In this document: one piece after another, positions 26,180 through 38,581 of the stretch
Layout of the letters: every line of letters begins with the position of its first letter
Numbering within the stretch: position 1 is the first letter of the stretch
DNA from: Lucifuga dentata
Taxonomy: Eukaryota; Chordata; Actinopteri; Ophidiiformes; Bythitidae
Direction: 5' to 3'
Length of the DNA: 64,000 bases
NCBI GenBank assembly: GCA_014773175.1
Contig: VXCM01001484.1
Span: 62,001 to 126,000 of the forward strand
The notes under the pieces: generated by a model
What the model saw: only the letters and a program-made list of their open reading frames with translations
Told to the model about the DNA's origin: nothing
The model's database searches: none
Translations under genes and position numbers: made by a program

Positions 26180-27978
26180 TTGAATGAGCAGAGATGGGGT
26201 AAATATGGTGAAATGAACACTGCTTCTGGGACCGCGATGTGCACATCAGCTCGTAAAACAGTCGGTCATCAAACACAACCTGCTTAATGAGCCTGGACGG
26301 AGGATTTGAACGCGACTACTGGTGGCAACCAATACTTTGAGTTTTAAACTTTGATATAACTAATTAAACTACAAATGCGACTGCCCACACACAATCTAAA
26401 ATTAAAACAAGCAGCTGGTCAGACATAAAAAAAATGATCATCCCTTCTGCTACAAACAAACTTTAGATTTTTGTCTCTTTCTGTTGAGAGACCCTGGAGC
26501 ACACTGTTACACAGAAAAAGAGAAACACAGCCCGAGACATCAAAACAGGATCATTAATGAGGTTTACTGGGAAACTGTTGACAAGTAAACACAACAAAGC
26601 CACGTTGAGCCATGTTAGTGAGGGTAGAGAAGTAGAAAGGAGATGAAGCCTGGTTTTACCCGGAGCACAAAGGATGCAAAATCTACAAAAATCCTTCCCT
26701 CTCCTGTCCTGTATCCTTCACATCTCTCTCTCCATCCTCCAGCATTCTGTTTCTACCCTTCATGTGACTCCCTGAGCATCATTTACCAAACTCTCAACAA
26801 CCAGAGGATAGACACGTCCCAAAGCTGTGTCAATTGGTGCCTTACAACAGTTCACGCGAGGCTAAAGCTGCTTAAAAACAGCAATAATTAAGGAGCTATG
26901 TACAGTATGATTTCAGTTTTACACATTTTAATTTGAGTCTTTGTTTAAATCTATTTTCATGTAGATTTTATGTCCCTATGTCCCCAGCAGTTACACTTTC
27001 TGCTGTAATTTACAACAAATAAGATCATCTACTAGCATGCACAGTTCAGAATACAATTCAGATTTTGCAAAAGAAAGAGAAAAATAGAGAGAAATATCAA
27101 ACGAGCAGATAATCATGTTTCAGAGCTTCTCTAAGTACAAAAAGTGCTGATTTTCCTATCATTGATTTTTGTCATCAGTATACAAGTTTTTAACACTTAA
27201 AAATAACTTTGTCTTAAGAAGCAAAAACCCAAATGAATTACCATTCTATGTAACACAGATTACAATAGTATTACAATATTGTTTCATGGTTACAGCATTT
27301 TGGGGAAAATGCTGTGAGTATAAAAAAAAATGAAAATATTAAAAAACAAGAGGATAAAATGCAGCCTGGATTCATTTAAACAAGTCGGAATTTTCAGCAG
27401 GACTTTTTTGTCTAAAGCTACATTAATCATTGTCAATGGTAATGTGTGTAAGTTATGATTTCTTATATTTTTCATAAAAATGTATGCAGCAATTGTATTA
27501 TAGTATATAACTGTAACACTCCTTTTCTTTATATTCCAGTATAATAAAGTAGAAGTAATACATACACTGTAATATTAAAAGTAAGTTAATGTTGTAGTTT
27601 ATTATTACATAGAGAATTTTATTTCCTGTAAAATATGAGACACTGTTTTCTAAATTAATTGGTAATATCAACAGTTACTCCCACTTTGTTCAAGAGCCTG
27701 AATTAAATTGCCAACCTGTGGGAGATGCATTGTGCCAAAATAAAAAAAAGCTGGTTAAAGCTTTAATCTCAGACTCTACAGCGCTGCTCAGTTTGCTGTT
27801 TTTTCACATATTTCATATTTTTCTGAGGGAAAATCAAAGCTCTGGTCAGCCTCACGACGTCCTTGAGTGGATTCGCGGCGTTCATCCTCACCTCGTCCAG
27901 ACAGCGTTCATACTGTTCCCTCTGGCTCTCGTTCTCCGAAGCCAAGGCCGAGTTCTGCTCCTGCAAAACAATGCACAG

Positions 27979-28017
<39 letters not shown>

Positions 28018-31000
28018 CAGAGTCAGTGAAGAACAAATTTTGCAGTGACTTTGGCTACATTTGAGACAACAAACCCAACGGCGAAGGAGGCAGAAGTAAC
28101 AATCAAGCTGAAGAGGAGTCTGGCCTCAAAAGGTCATGTGTCAGCGCTGAAGGCTGGATAGCCAATAAAAAATTACAAAGCGCTACTGGTGGAAAGGTCA
28201 AGCAAATGGACGTTATGATGCTGAACTTTGGGGCGGCATCGAGCAATTTGGAATTTGGACCAAATAAGAATATCTCCTCCACTTGGCAACCAATAAGGCG
28301 CCCCCTATTGATCTCTGGGAGTTTCCAATTTGTCAGAGGCGGGCGGCATATTAGCAGCTGTCAGCGTGGAGTCGGACAGCCTCGCTTCTCTCGCCATGTG
28401 CCCTTTAACCAAAAATACCCTGCCTTGATTAAAACACGGGGAACATAATTACAAGCCCAAACATTCCAATTATGCTAGCTAGAGAGAAATGCTAACTAAT
28501 TAAAGCCTCAAAGCTGAGCTAAGCTGTTGTTGTGTGAAGGAGAAGGCTTGTCTGTCTTATTAGAAAAGCCTTAGCGTGTTATTTTTTGTGGTATCATCAA
28601 AAGTGGATCATTAAAGATTGATTCTGAACAGCAAATTGTTAAAATCTGTTGATTCACTCAGAACGACGACACGAGACAGTTATTAACTCTTTACTGCTAC
28701 TTCATCGTTTCATGTCAACGCCTTTAAGGGATTATTTCCCTGCAGAGACTATTTTAGGTGGCTGACAATAATCCCAGCAAAATGTAGGCACACTGATACG
28801 TGAAGAGAAAAACGATATTTCAGTTCAAAGTAGTGATAAAACCCAAAGTCTGACATAACTTCATTTAAGCTTTGTGTTTACTTTGATGGATTATGTAGCC
28901 GCGACACATCATTTTCAAGCCTGAGGAAGCTGAGCAGCAGTAAATGGCTTCTTCTGACAGGACATTAAACTAGCTGAGAATTCCAAAGTTGAAAAGGAGA
29001 GAGGGGTGCCTGACAATTTCCAAAATGAGTTTCTTCCATGGAGGGCTGAGACTCTTAAAGGTGAGGAGCTCCAACATGGATGCCTCCTCTCTCCTCCATG
29101 GATTATCATGACCACGGGCCCTGGACACAAACTCGCCATGGGCCCCTACCTACACATGCAAATAATACACATGCCCTCCCCAAGCACACACAGTTTCCAC
29201 AGCCACACAGCATGTATTACTTTGAAATTATATTCGTTATTTTGACTTGTTAAATTATTACATTTTAGGTCTGTTGTTCTCTGCAGTGCTACAGTAACGC
29301 CATCACCTTCCAGCTGTTTTTTGGTGAAAAATGTTGAAATAAAGGGTATTTGTTGAAGCAAAGCAGCATCTTTAGCGTCTTTTTCTTTTTTGAGTTTACA
29401 CTTTGCCAACCCGCTAGGTGCACGTTTCTCCATTCTGCAGCGAAACTGACATTTGACCTTTAGTCTACGTCATTACCTCATTATGTGATGTAGCCTAATT
29501 GGCTAATTTATAAAGCATTCAAACAGTTTCATAATCATACTACATTTTCAAAATCACACTTACTGCAGTATTTTAAAAACAAAAAATTCCTTACACATTA
29601 AAAAAAGGAAGAAACAACAGATAAAAATAAATCTTAAGGCCAAGGTCCTCTATTGGCTCCACGGCCCTGGACATGTGTCCACTTTGCCCATGCGGTAATC
29701 TGTCCATGGTGAGGAGCCATTCCAGGCGTGTCCAACTGGGAGGAGACCAAGAGGCAAACCAAGAATATGCTGACAGGATCTGGTCTAGGAATAGCTTGGG
29801 ATCCCCAGGAAGAGCTGGAGGATCTGAGGACAAGAGGGACATTTTGCCTCCACAACCAGGTAAGAGGTTGAAAATAGATGAATAGATGCTGTATATGCTG
29901 AAGAGTTAGACTGGAGCACCTCAGCAAATAATCCACTACAAATGGTTGCTTTTGGAATTCATATTTTCATTACTCGATACGTCTGAATTGACGAATTGTC
30001 GAGTTTGGCAAAAATCTGTGTGTGTTCCTTTAAAAAGCAGTTATACGCTGCAGCTTTGTCCCTGCCAGGTTAATGAACAGCATCAGTAGAGCTGCAGAAA
30101 TAAGCCGGCGGCGCTGACTTAGTGTGAGTGGAGCTTATGCAGTGATGTATTGCCTCCTCTGCATTCATGCTGCTTTTGCCGTTAGCTTCCATCCATTACC
30201 GGCAGAACGCCATCAAATGGGGGATATTTTTTGATAGAGCCATTTAAAATGTAATGTTTACGCAATGTGCTTCGTAGACGGATCGGCAGACAGGTTGACT
30301 GCCGTTTCCTGTCATTCACTTCTCATGAACAGAACTTACAGTTCCAGGCAATTATCCAACGCTTTCCTGTAATTAACATCACTGTCTACTTTATTTTCTC
30401 TCAGGGACATTTTGCTGCCAAATTTCTTGGTGAAAGACATTCTTCCTAATTGTATTGCTCTAATTCTCATGATCCTTCACTTGGAATCATTTGTTTTATC
30501 GTCAGTATTTCTGTATATGGTTTGAGATTATACATGGAGCTGATCAGGGCTCGGTACGTAAGACAGAGACCTAAATTAAAAAGCCCTTTCTTTCTGTTTC
30601 CAGTGATTTCGATATGAAACAGTCGGCATGGATGCTGGGGCTGTTGGTTGTGCTTTTGCTGTCGCTTGGGGCTCATAGCAGCATTCAGCTCAAATCCTCA
30701 GGCGCAGATCAAAACAAACCAAACTTGGAGTACAGCCTGAGGCCTCGATGGCGACTCACTCTCATAGGACAACTTCCCCCTCTAAACGAAGGACACGGGA
30801 GGATCGGATGAGCCGTCATGCTTTCAGACACACCTGAGAGAGGACTCTGACAACTGGCAGACGGATTGGCCACAAAGGAAGGCAGACGGTTGGAAGATGA
30901 TGACGAAGAATGCGGCAGAGGGAAGAAGAGGGCAGGTGGAGAGGAGAAATGGGAGATGAAAACAAAGGAAGTGAAGCAGTCGTACCTCCAGGGCCTTCAG

Positions 31001-34000
31001 GCGCTCCAGAAGAGGCTTGCTTCTGTCTTTGTCCTCTTCTGCTTGGCTGGCATCGGGATCGGCGGTCGGCAGCAGCACAGGGTCTGGCTCCGTTTGAGTC
31101 GCCGGCGGGGGGGCGTTCTCTTCGGGGCCATCGTGCTGCTTCTGCACCTCCTCAGAGAGTTTATCCTGATGTGCAGACAACAAGAGGAGGGTTAGAGGTT
31201 GAGAAATGGACAGATAGAAAAGGATGTGTAAAACCAGAGCAGATGGAAAGAGAACGGTTTAAAAGAAAGATATGATAGAAATCAGAGGAAAGGAGAAAGA
31301 AAGGATGGAGAATCAGATGGGACAACAGGGAGGCGACAGAGGCCGACACCCACTCAGCCCTCATCATGTTTCACCTGTTTTCCAAAGAGTAGCCGTGACC
31401 TTGAAGGCTCTTATCTTGTATGAATGATGGACACCCTACTCTCTCTCTCTTTCTCTGTCTCTGTGCCAGTTATCCTCTGCTCTGTCTCTTTTCTCTTGTG
31501 TTTTTTGGCTCCTTGGCATCTGTGATCATTTACTACTGTAATAATTAGCTACTAATTAGACACTGTCTGGCTACCACTGAGCTGCAAAAAGAAAACACAA
31601 AGACAAGTCAGTGTTTCTAATGCTTTTTGTTTTTTTTTTTTTTTTTNTTTTTTTTTTTTTTTGTTATTTGGCACTTTGGAACTTTCATCTTACAAGTCTG
31701 CACTGAAAGAAGACGACACTCGGTCATTAATTTAGCATCTTGCTCCAATACATCTGCAAAAACCCAGGATGGGTCTTTTCTTATCCTGTCAAATACCCAA
31801 TAGGGAGCTTTTTTCAAACCTATGATTACTTTCAGCTGTATTATGTTACTGTTCTAGTTTTCACTGTAACAATATCGCTATAATTGTATGCAACTGCTCT
31901 TGAAAGTGGGAAAGGCTGACTTTTGCTTTTAAAAAAGCGAAGGTGTCTTTTCTTTGAACGTCACAAAGGCATTCAGTTCTAACATCCTGATCGTTTTTCA
32001 TTCCTACCTCTGCTTTGACAGATAATTGTCAAGCCTGAAGATACCTACGCTGGACAAAGTTGAGGCTTTTTGCACTGATGAATGAGCGAGACTCCACTCG
32101 TTCTTATATCCAGATGTAGAAGAAAGTAAGCTAGTTGTCTCTCCTAATAGGAATTGGAAATAATGTCTTGATCCAATCTCTCCTAAACATATATTAGGTT
32201 TTCAATCTTGTTTGATTCAATCAGACAGCTGTGTTAGAGGCTATACTTAATAGTCATGGTTTTAACTTTTTGCTGGGGAAGCCTGTGGAGTGGGCGGTTT
32301 GCCTTGAATGACTGCTCATCAGACAGCGTTAAAGGGCTCGGTAATAATCTCCACAGAGGGAGTGTGGAGTGGGAGAGGGGAGGGAAACCTGTCCCTCGCG
32401 CTGCCCTTTCAAGTTATTGAGTTTGTCTGCTGAATACACGGAATAGTGAAGCAGAAAGAGCAGAAAACTGCATCGGAAATGAGAATGCCATCACACCTTC
32501 CCCAGTTTATTTGCTTTGATAATGTCTGTCCATCATCACGCATCACAGCAGCAACATACTGAGAATCAAAAGTATCAAAAGTGGCTTCATTGGTGGAAAA
32601 CAGGAGCAGTTTTACGTTGGGAAAATATCATCAAAGCTTCCATAGAAATGTCTCCTTTCATTTCCATCCATATGCTCATGTTCCAAAAATTGCCATTTCA
32701 CCCATAAATGATTAAATATTTTATTCCAGCGATGCATCAGGGATTTGAGCCAAGCAATTGAGCACACAGAAGAGGTGTTTAGCCATATTTTGGCAAAATT
32801 ATGAGCATTTAGGAGATATTGAGAAAACGGAGAGATAACAGGAGTAGAATACACTGCTGGAGAGGCTTGGGAAGTTTTTATGGATTGATTTTATGGATGC
32901 TCATCAACTGCATGACTGCATCCATTGCAATTCCATTAATTCATGCTGAACAAAGTTGTTTTTCCTCCACAACTGAGGGAACTACAAACCCTTTACAGCA
33001 ACATTTCAGCCTTCATGGGGTATTGAAGGATTTTGTGTAGAGTATATTGGCTTCTTGAAATGCAGAATTGATGAACATGGATAATGGGAATTATATCTAC
33101 CAAAGAGTATGTTTATATACAAGTTAAAACTTTTATTTTAATTTGGTTAAGGTAAATTATGCAATTGTAAATGCTTCATTGGTTTACAATTGATATAAAC
33201 ATCCAGTACATGCATTTCCTCACCTCTCGTTAAGAAAACGAGTCATGCATACTCACTGAACCCCTGTTAATTTCAGCCTCTTACTCAGCATTTTTGCAGA
33301 CAAAAATTATAAATTGAATAATAATTTTGCAGTAGCAGGAATTGAATGCACCATTTATTTTAATATAAGCTAAAGTTAAAGCTATAGGGTTTAGGTTGGG
33401 TAACTGATATAAACATAAAAATTAAAAGAATTCATTTAGGATCACGGTAATGATTTAATTTTCAGAGTTGAAGGTAAATTCATACACCCCCACCCAAATT
33501 TCTATTTAACTTCTCAAATCTCCTCCATGTAATCCTGATGTGCTGGGTGAGGAATTGCTTCTTGTTTGCAGAGCATATTTGCATATTAAAACATTGCATT
33601 TATTTTTCACAGTTTCATAAACTGGGCTGTCTACTTCTCATTTTTACTATAAGGCTTTGGCACCTCAGGACAATTTAGAGGATATCAGTCTAACGGCACA
33701 TTATCACGGCCCCTAATCCCATGTTTTACAATCCACTCATGCTCGCTGGCATAAGCTGCGCAGCGACTGACATTTATTCTTATGGCGCTCATATTTTACT
33801 GTGACCACTTTTATTTCTATTTCTGTCTTTTATTCACAATGATGAACGAATGTAGTCATCTGAGAAGACACGGGTTTTATTGCAGACGTGCTGAACTAAT
33901 GATGCCCTTTTCCTCAATCCCCAGAGGTGATTTCCTCTCCTTTCAGTTGTTGGAAGTTGAAAACAACAATGCAGCGCTAGTTAAAGGACACCGTTGTTAT

Positions 34001-35651
34001 AATACACTTATGCACGAGACAAGAACGACTCGTCTGCAGCCCAAACTAACATAGGTGCTCGATAAACATGCAAAGAGGCATTTTCACAATGTCTGCAGCA
34101 AAAGAACTTTATGTCTGTTCCAAACATGGAAGAAAATAACAATGCAGGAAGATACACAGACTGAGGCAACATGTTGAGCTCAAAATTGTGAATTGTGACC
34201 TGAAAGATGACCCCGTACTTCAGAAATATTTTTCTTATTCTTTCTGCTTCTCTGCTCAATCCCAGTGGCTGTTTCTCTTATGTAACGAGGTCAGCAATGA
34301 ACGCTTTCACTGTGGCGCCGTCTGAGGTTTGTGCAACACTGAGCTGAAAAATATTTGTGTTATTGCAAAATAAGATGTGCATCTGGAACCTCTGAATGTT
34401 ATTTTCTAAAAAAAAATAAGTACTGACATATAAGTAAATATAATTAGATTCCTAGAAAATAGCAGCAATCACCAAACAAGAAAAATCTAGAATTTACATT
34501 GCATACGATTCAAAATCTCATCTCATGTCAGTGACCACAGGAAATGCAACAGATACTGAGTCATTTTGGAATGCGTCCTTTCAAGGAGCATACCGGTAGT
34601 TTTGCATGTTTGAGCCCAATTAATACTGCCTGCATACATAGGCTGATCAGATATGGGAAAGAAGAAGAACAGAATACTACCTGCAAAATTTCTCATTTTT
34701 GATCAGCTCTAAAAATTCACATTTACATAAGTAGTTTATAAAACTTTCATGGTTGGATTCAGCACTTTCAGTACTATAAACACATACATTATGAACAATT
34801 TTTACTATAGCATTTTGCAGTAATTAATTTTCAAATTCCCTTACAGAGACATGTGAGTGGCAAAGGCTTCTCATTTTCAATGAGCTGTAAAAATTTAAAT
34901 TTACATAACTAGCTAATACAACTGATATTGCTGAATGCAGCACATCTCAAAATATAAGTAAACTTATTATGAACACTTTTTTACTGTAGCATTTTGAAGC
35001 AATTAATTTCCAAATTCCCTTAACCAGACATGCAATTGGCAAAATTTGTCATTTTTGATGAGGCCTAAAAATTTAAATTTGCATAAGTAGTTAATAAAAC
35101 TTTCATGGTTGGATTCAGCACTTCCAGGACTATAAATATACACAATTTGAATAATTTTTACTGTAGCATTTTGGAGCAATTAATTTCCAAATTCCCTAAC
35201 ACAGACATATGAGTGGCAAAATGGTTGGCAGTAAAGTATGTATGCAAGCAGTATTTGTTGGGCTCAAACATGTAAAACCACCAGTATGGTCCTTTAACGC
35301 GGGGGTTGATTACCTTGTAGGCTTTCATAATGTCCACTGTGTCCACAGCAGTCTGCTCCAGGACGCCCTGATTCTGCAGCAGCGTCCGCACCGTCTCTTC
35401 CATCCTGTGCAAAGCGATCAATAATTAGCTCATTCGTGAATAATGTAAGTTATCAGAAGGTTAAAGACACACTCAGTGATTTTAACTGAATACAAAACAG
35501 GATGAGCTCCTAATTTATGAAGGCCAAATCAGGTCTTTTATCCAGATTATATGGATCTATTTCCAAACTGCCTGTAGAGTTTGGTGTTGGATATAGTGTC
35601 TTTCCCTGCAAATTGTGGTTTCTCATGCACAAAGCTTCAAATGGACAAACA

Positions 35652-35691
<40 letters not shown>

Positions 35692-38532
35692 TGTGCACAT
35701 AGAGAAACAAAACAAGCACAGAATGGGGCTAAATCAGTGCCACAGACACAAGATGAATGAAAGAGTTTTTGTGTTTTTTGGACTTAATCCCGACTTCTGC
35801 TGAGTTCAGTTTGCACTGCAGTCTCTATCAAAACAACTACAGTACAAAACTGACAAAAATGGTACTTAGTGACTTACTGTGTGCAATTTTGTGTGTGTGT
35901 GTGTTTGTATGTGTGTGCTTGTTTATCTGGTGATTGGGTAAATTGAGTGCAATCACAGACTGAGTGACCTTGACCTTCAAGGCCTTAAAACGATCTGCTT
36001 CTACTTTTGGATGCATGCAAAGCAGTTGACAAACAGTGCATCTAAATGTTTATCCCTAAAGCTGTGTAGTGAACTTTGACCCTAGATACATTTGCTTCCT
36101 GTGGCAACACAAAAAAAGAGACTACCGCAGCACTAGATAAGCTCCGTGAGATGATCTTTGACTCTGCTGGGATCATATAAGTCACAAAAGAAAATGAGAT
36201 GATAAAACTGACATTCAAGAGTCCCAGTGAACGGCGGGGGTGCAGCCAATGACCCGTCTGACAAAAAAAGGGGCTTTGCTGTCGTCTGGTGGGCATCATG
36301 TGAATTTCATCAAATGGCCTAGCTCTTCTTTTACTGGTTTGATTGACCAGTAAAGAAGCAGGAAAGGCTCATGTTTCTAGAGGTAAGACGCACAATGACA
36401 AGCAAAAATTCAAGTTACTGACACAGACTATCACCTGCTTGTCTCTCCAGCTCCAAACCCATGACCCATGTGATTGTCATGGGAAGACTGTCATTTCCTT
36501 GTCTGTTAGTCCTAAACATTTTGGCCACATGCTTGTCAGTTAATCAGAAGGCCTTGTGATACTTGTCAAGCCAATACAAACAACTATGGATATATGGATG
36601 AGGCAAATAGCTCCAATTCTGAGGCGATTTAACCTATTTCTGACCACACACATTCCCAAAAATCTCTGGGTACATCACTGCACCCAGAGATTTTTACATG
36701 AACCTAAGTCAAACCATAAACACCAACTTTGACCAAAACAAACCTAACACCCCCCAAAATAGAGCTAAATGAATATCTCAGTCATTTAAAATCCATCCAT
36801 CCATCCTTTCTCCACCAGTCCAGGTCTGATCCCCACAGGAAACAGAGCAATCAAAGTAGCCCAGACGTCCCTCTCACAAGCCACGTCCTCCCGCTCTAAC
36901 TGGGGGATGCCGGATAGGATACAGTAATTCCTCGAGCATATTCTTGGTCTGTCCTGTGGTCTCCTCACATTTGCAAATGCCGGAATACCTCCCCAGGGAG
37001 GTGTTCAGGACGTATTCTGCTCATGTCACTTTTTTTTTATTAGGACATGAAAAATCTATGCTGTTATTTTGGAACTACTGCGAGAATGTGCCGATTCCTG
37101 TTAAATTTTACAATGCCTGATCAAAATGAGGCATGCTTCCTTCATGCTTTCTTATATAATAATGTCTTGGTAGCACTGACTCCAGCAGGCAGTGCTGGAC
37201 AGCGCTAGCCAGATCGTCTGTCCAGGCTGAGCAATAATCAGGCTATAATCAGGCTGCTGGGTGAGCAGTTGAAGAGGCGGACAAGGCTGGTGGCAGCTTG
37301 CTGCAGTTCTCACTTTAGATGTAGCCTTAATCAGCACGAACTATAGAGCAAAGGTCCCTGCAGCAGCTCAGGGACTAACCCACTAACCAGCAATGTGGAC
37401 ATATCATTACACCAGCCAACGGATGGCATCAAATTTATTTTGATGTTACAAACAAACCAGCAGCACAATGAAAATAAAATTAACTAAACGATATCTGCTT
37501 ATGTTTTTGTCGCTGGGGTGACCATGCACAGCCATAGCTGCATAATTTCCAGACAAACTGAGTCCTGATAGACCTCGGTGACTTCACATCACATAGAGGC
37601 AGGACGGTAAAGAAAGACTTTGACGCCTCAGCCCACCTGCTTCCCTGTGTTGTGGCTGGAGGAAGAGGAAAGGCTGAGGGCGTGTGGCTGTTTGGAGGGA
37701 TTGTGGCTGTTTTGAAAGGCCGGCCTGCATCTGCGGCTTTCTGACACACCTGAAAGAGAGTCTTTGTGCTTCTGAAACAGACCCGAGGTGCTCTGCAGCT
37801 GCCTCACCTTCCATACTGCTCCCATTTCAAAGTTGTTTCCTATCAGAGAATCACAGACGTGCGGCATTGCAGACTGACTATGATGATGAATTTAATGGCG
37901 GAGAGAAAGAAGGAGATTCGGCTGTAGTCCTGAGTGACAGGAAGTACTTAATGTGGACAGGAATTCCCTGGAGGAGATGCAATTGGATGGAAGATTTTAA
38001 TGTTTTTAGCTCTGCAGTTACAACATAAATAAGTCTAATAAGTTTAGGGTTCTGCTTGATCTACCAGCTCTAATCTCATTTCTCTGAGTAACTCATGCAG
38101 AGCAACAACACAAATAAGAATTCTTTGGATAATTAGCTCTGATTAATCACATCGGATGGCACACCGATTACAGGCACCAACAAACAATGTTTAATTCTGT
38201 CAAGAAGCATTTCTTTTCAAAGAAAACAATAATAAATTGTTGAAGTAGTACTTGGGAGAGAGCTAGTGTTAAGGACTGATTTGATTCCAAAAACAAGAAT
38301 GTAAAAGTGAATAAGCAAAATCATGTTTTCTTGCATTAGAAAACCACAAATTCTGCCTACTAAAACCGATTTACATTTAAGATGGACTAATAAATGGCTG
38401 TATGGATGAAATATCACTCTCGGATGACAGAAAACATATAACTCAGTGTGATTCTGTGATTTATCTTAAAAGTCTTCCCAAAAAACTTTTGAAAGCATCA
38501 TTCTCACAAGCAGAGAGGAAACAAAGGACAAA

Positions 38533-38581
<49 letters not shown>

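Larger units (their letters stand above)
27961..30985 (-). other. nckap5 intron
   Basis: 3.0 kb with the (CA)n run at its start on the gene strand, the degenerate LINE tail at 29.64 kb and the small signal-peptide-like ORF at 30.6 kb. Confidence 0.8.
31166..35313 (-). other. nckap5 intron
   Basis: 4.1 kb with a poly-T single-N join at 31.65 kb, plain AT-rich DNA, and the MITE with the 178-bp triplication at 34.58-35.30 kb filling its 5' end. Confidence 0.8.

Noticed and set aside
37628..37867. Possible extra nckap5 exon on the minus strand
   Set aside because: The split Arg codon already joins 46654 to 35404 perfectly, and inserting this would need a phase it does not show.
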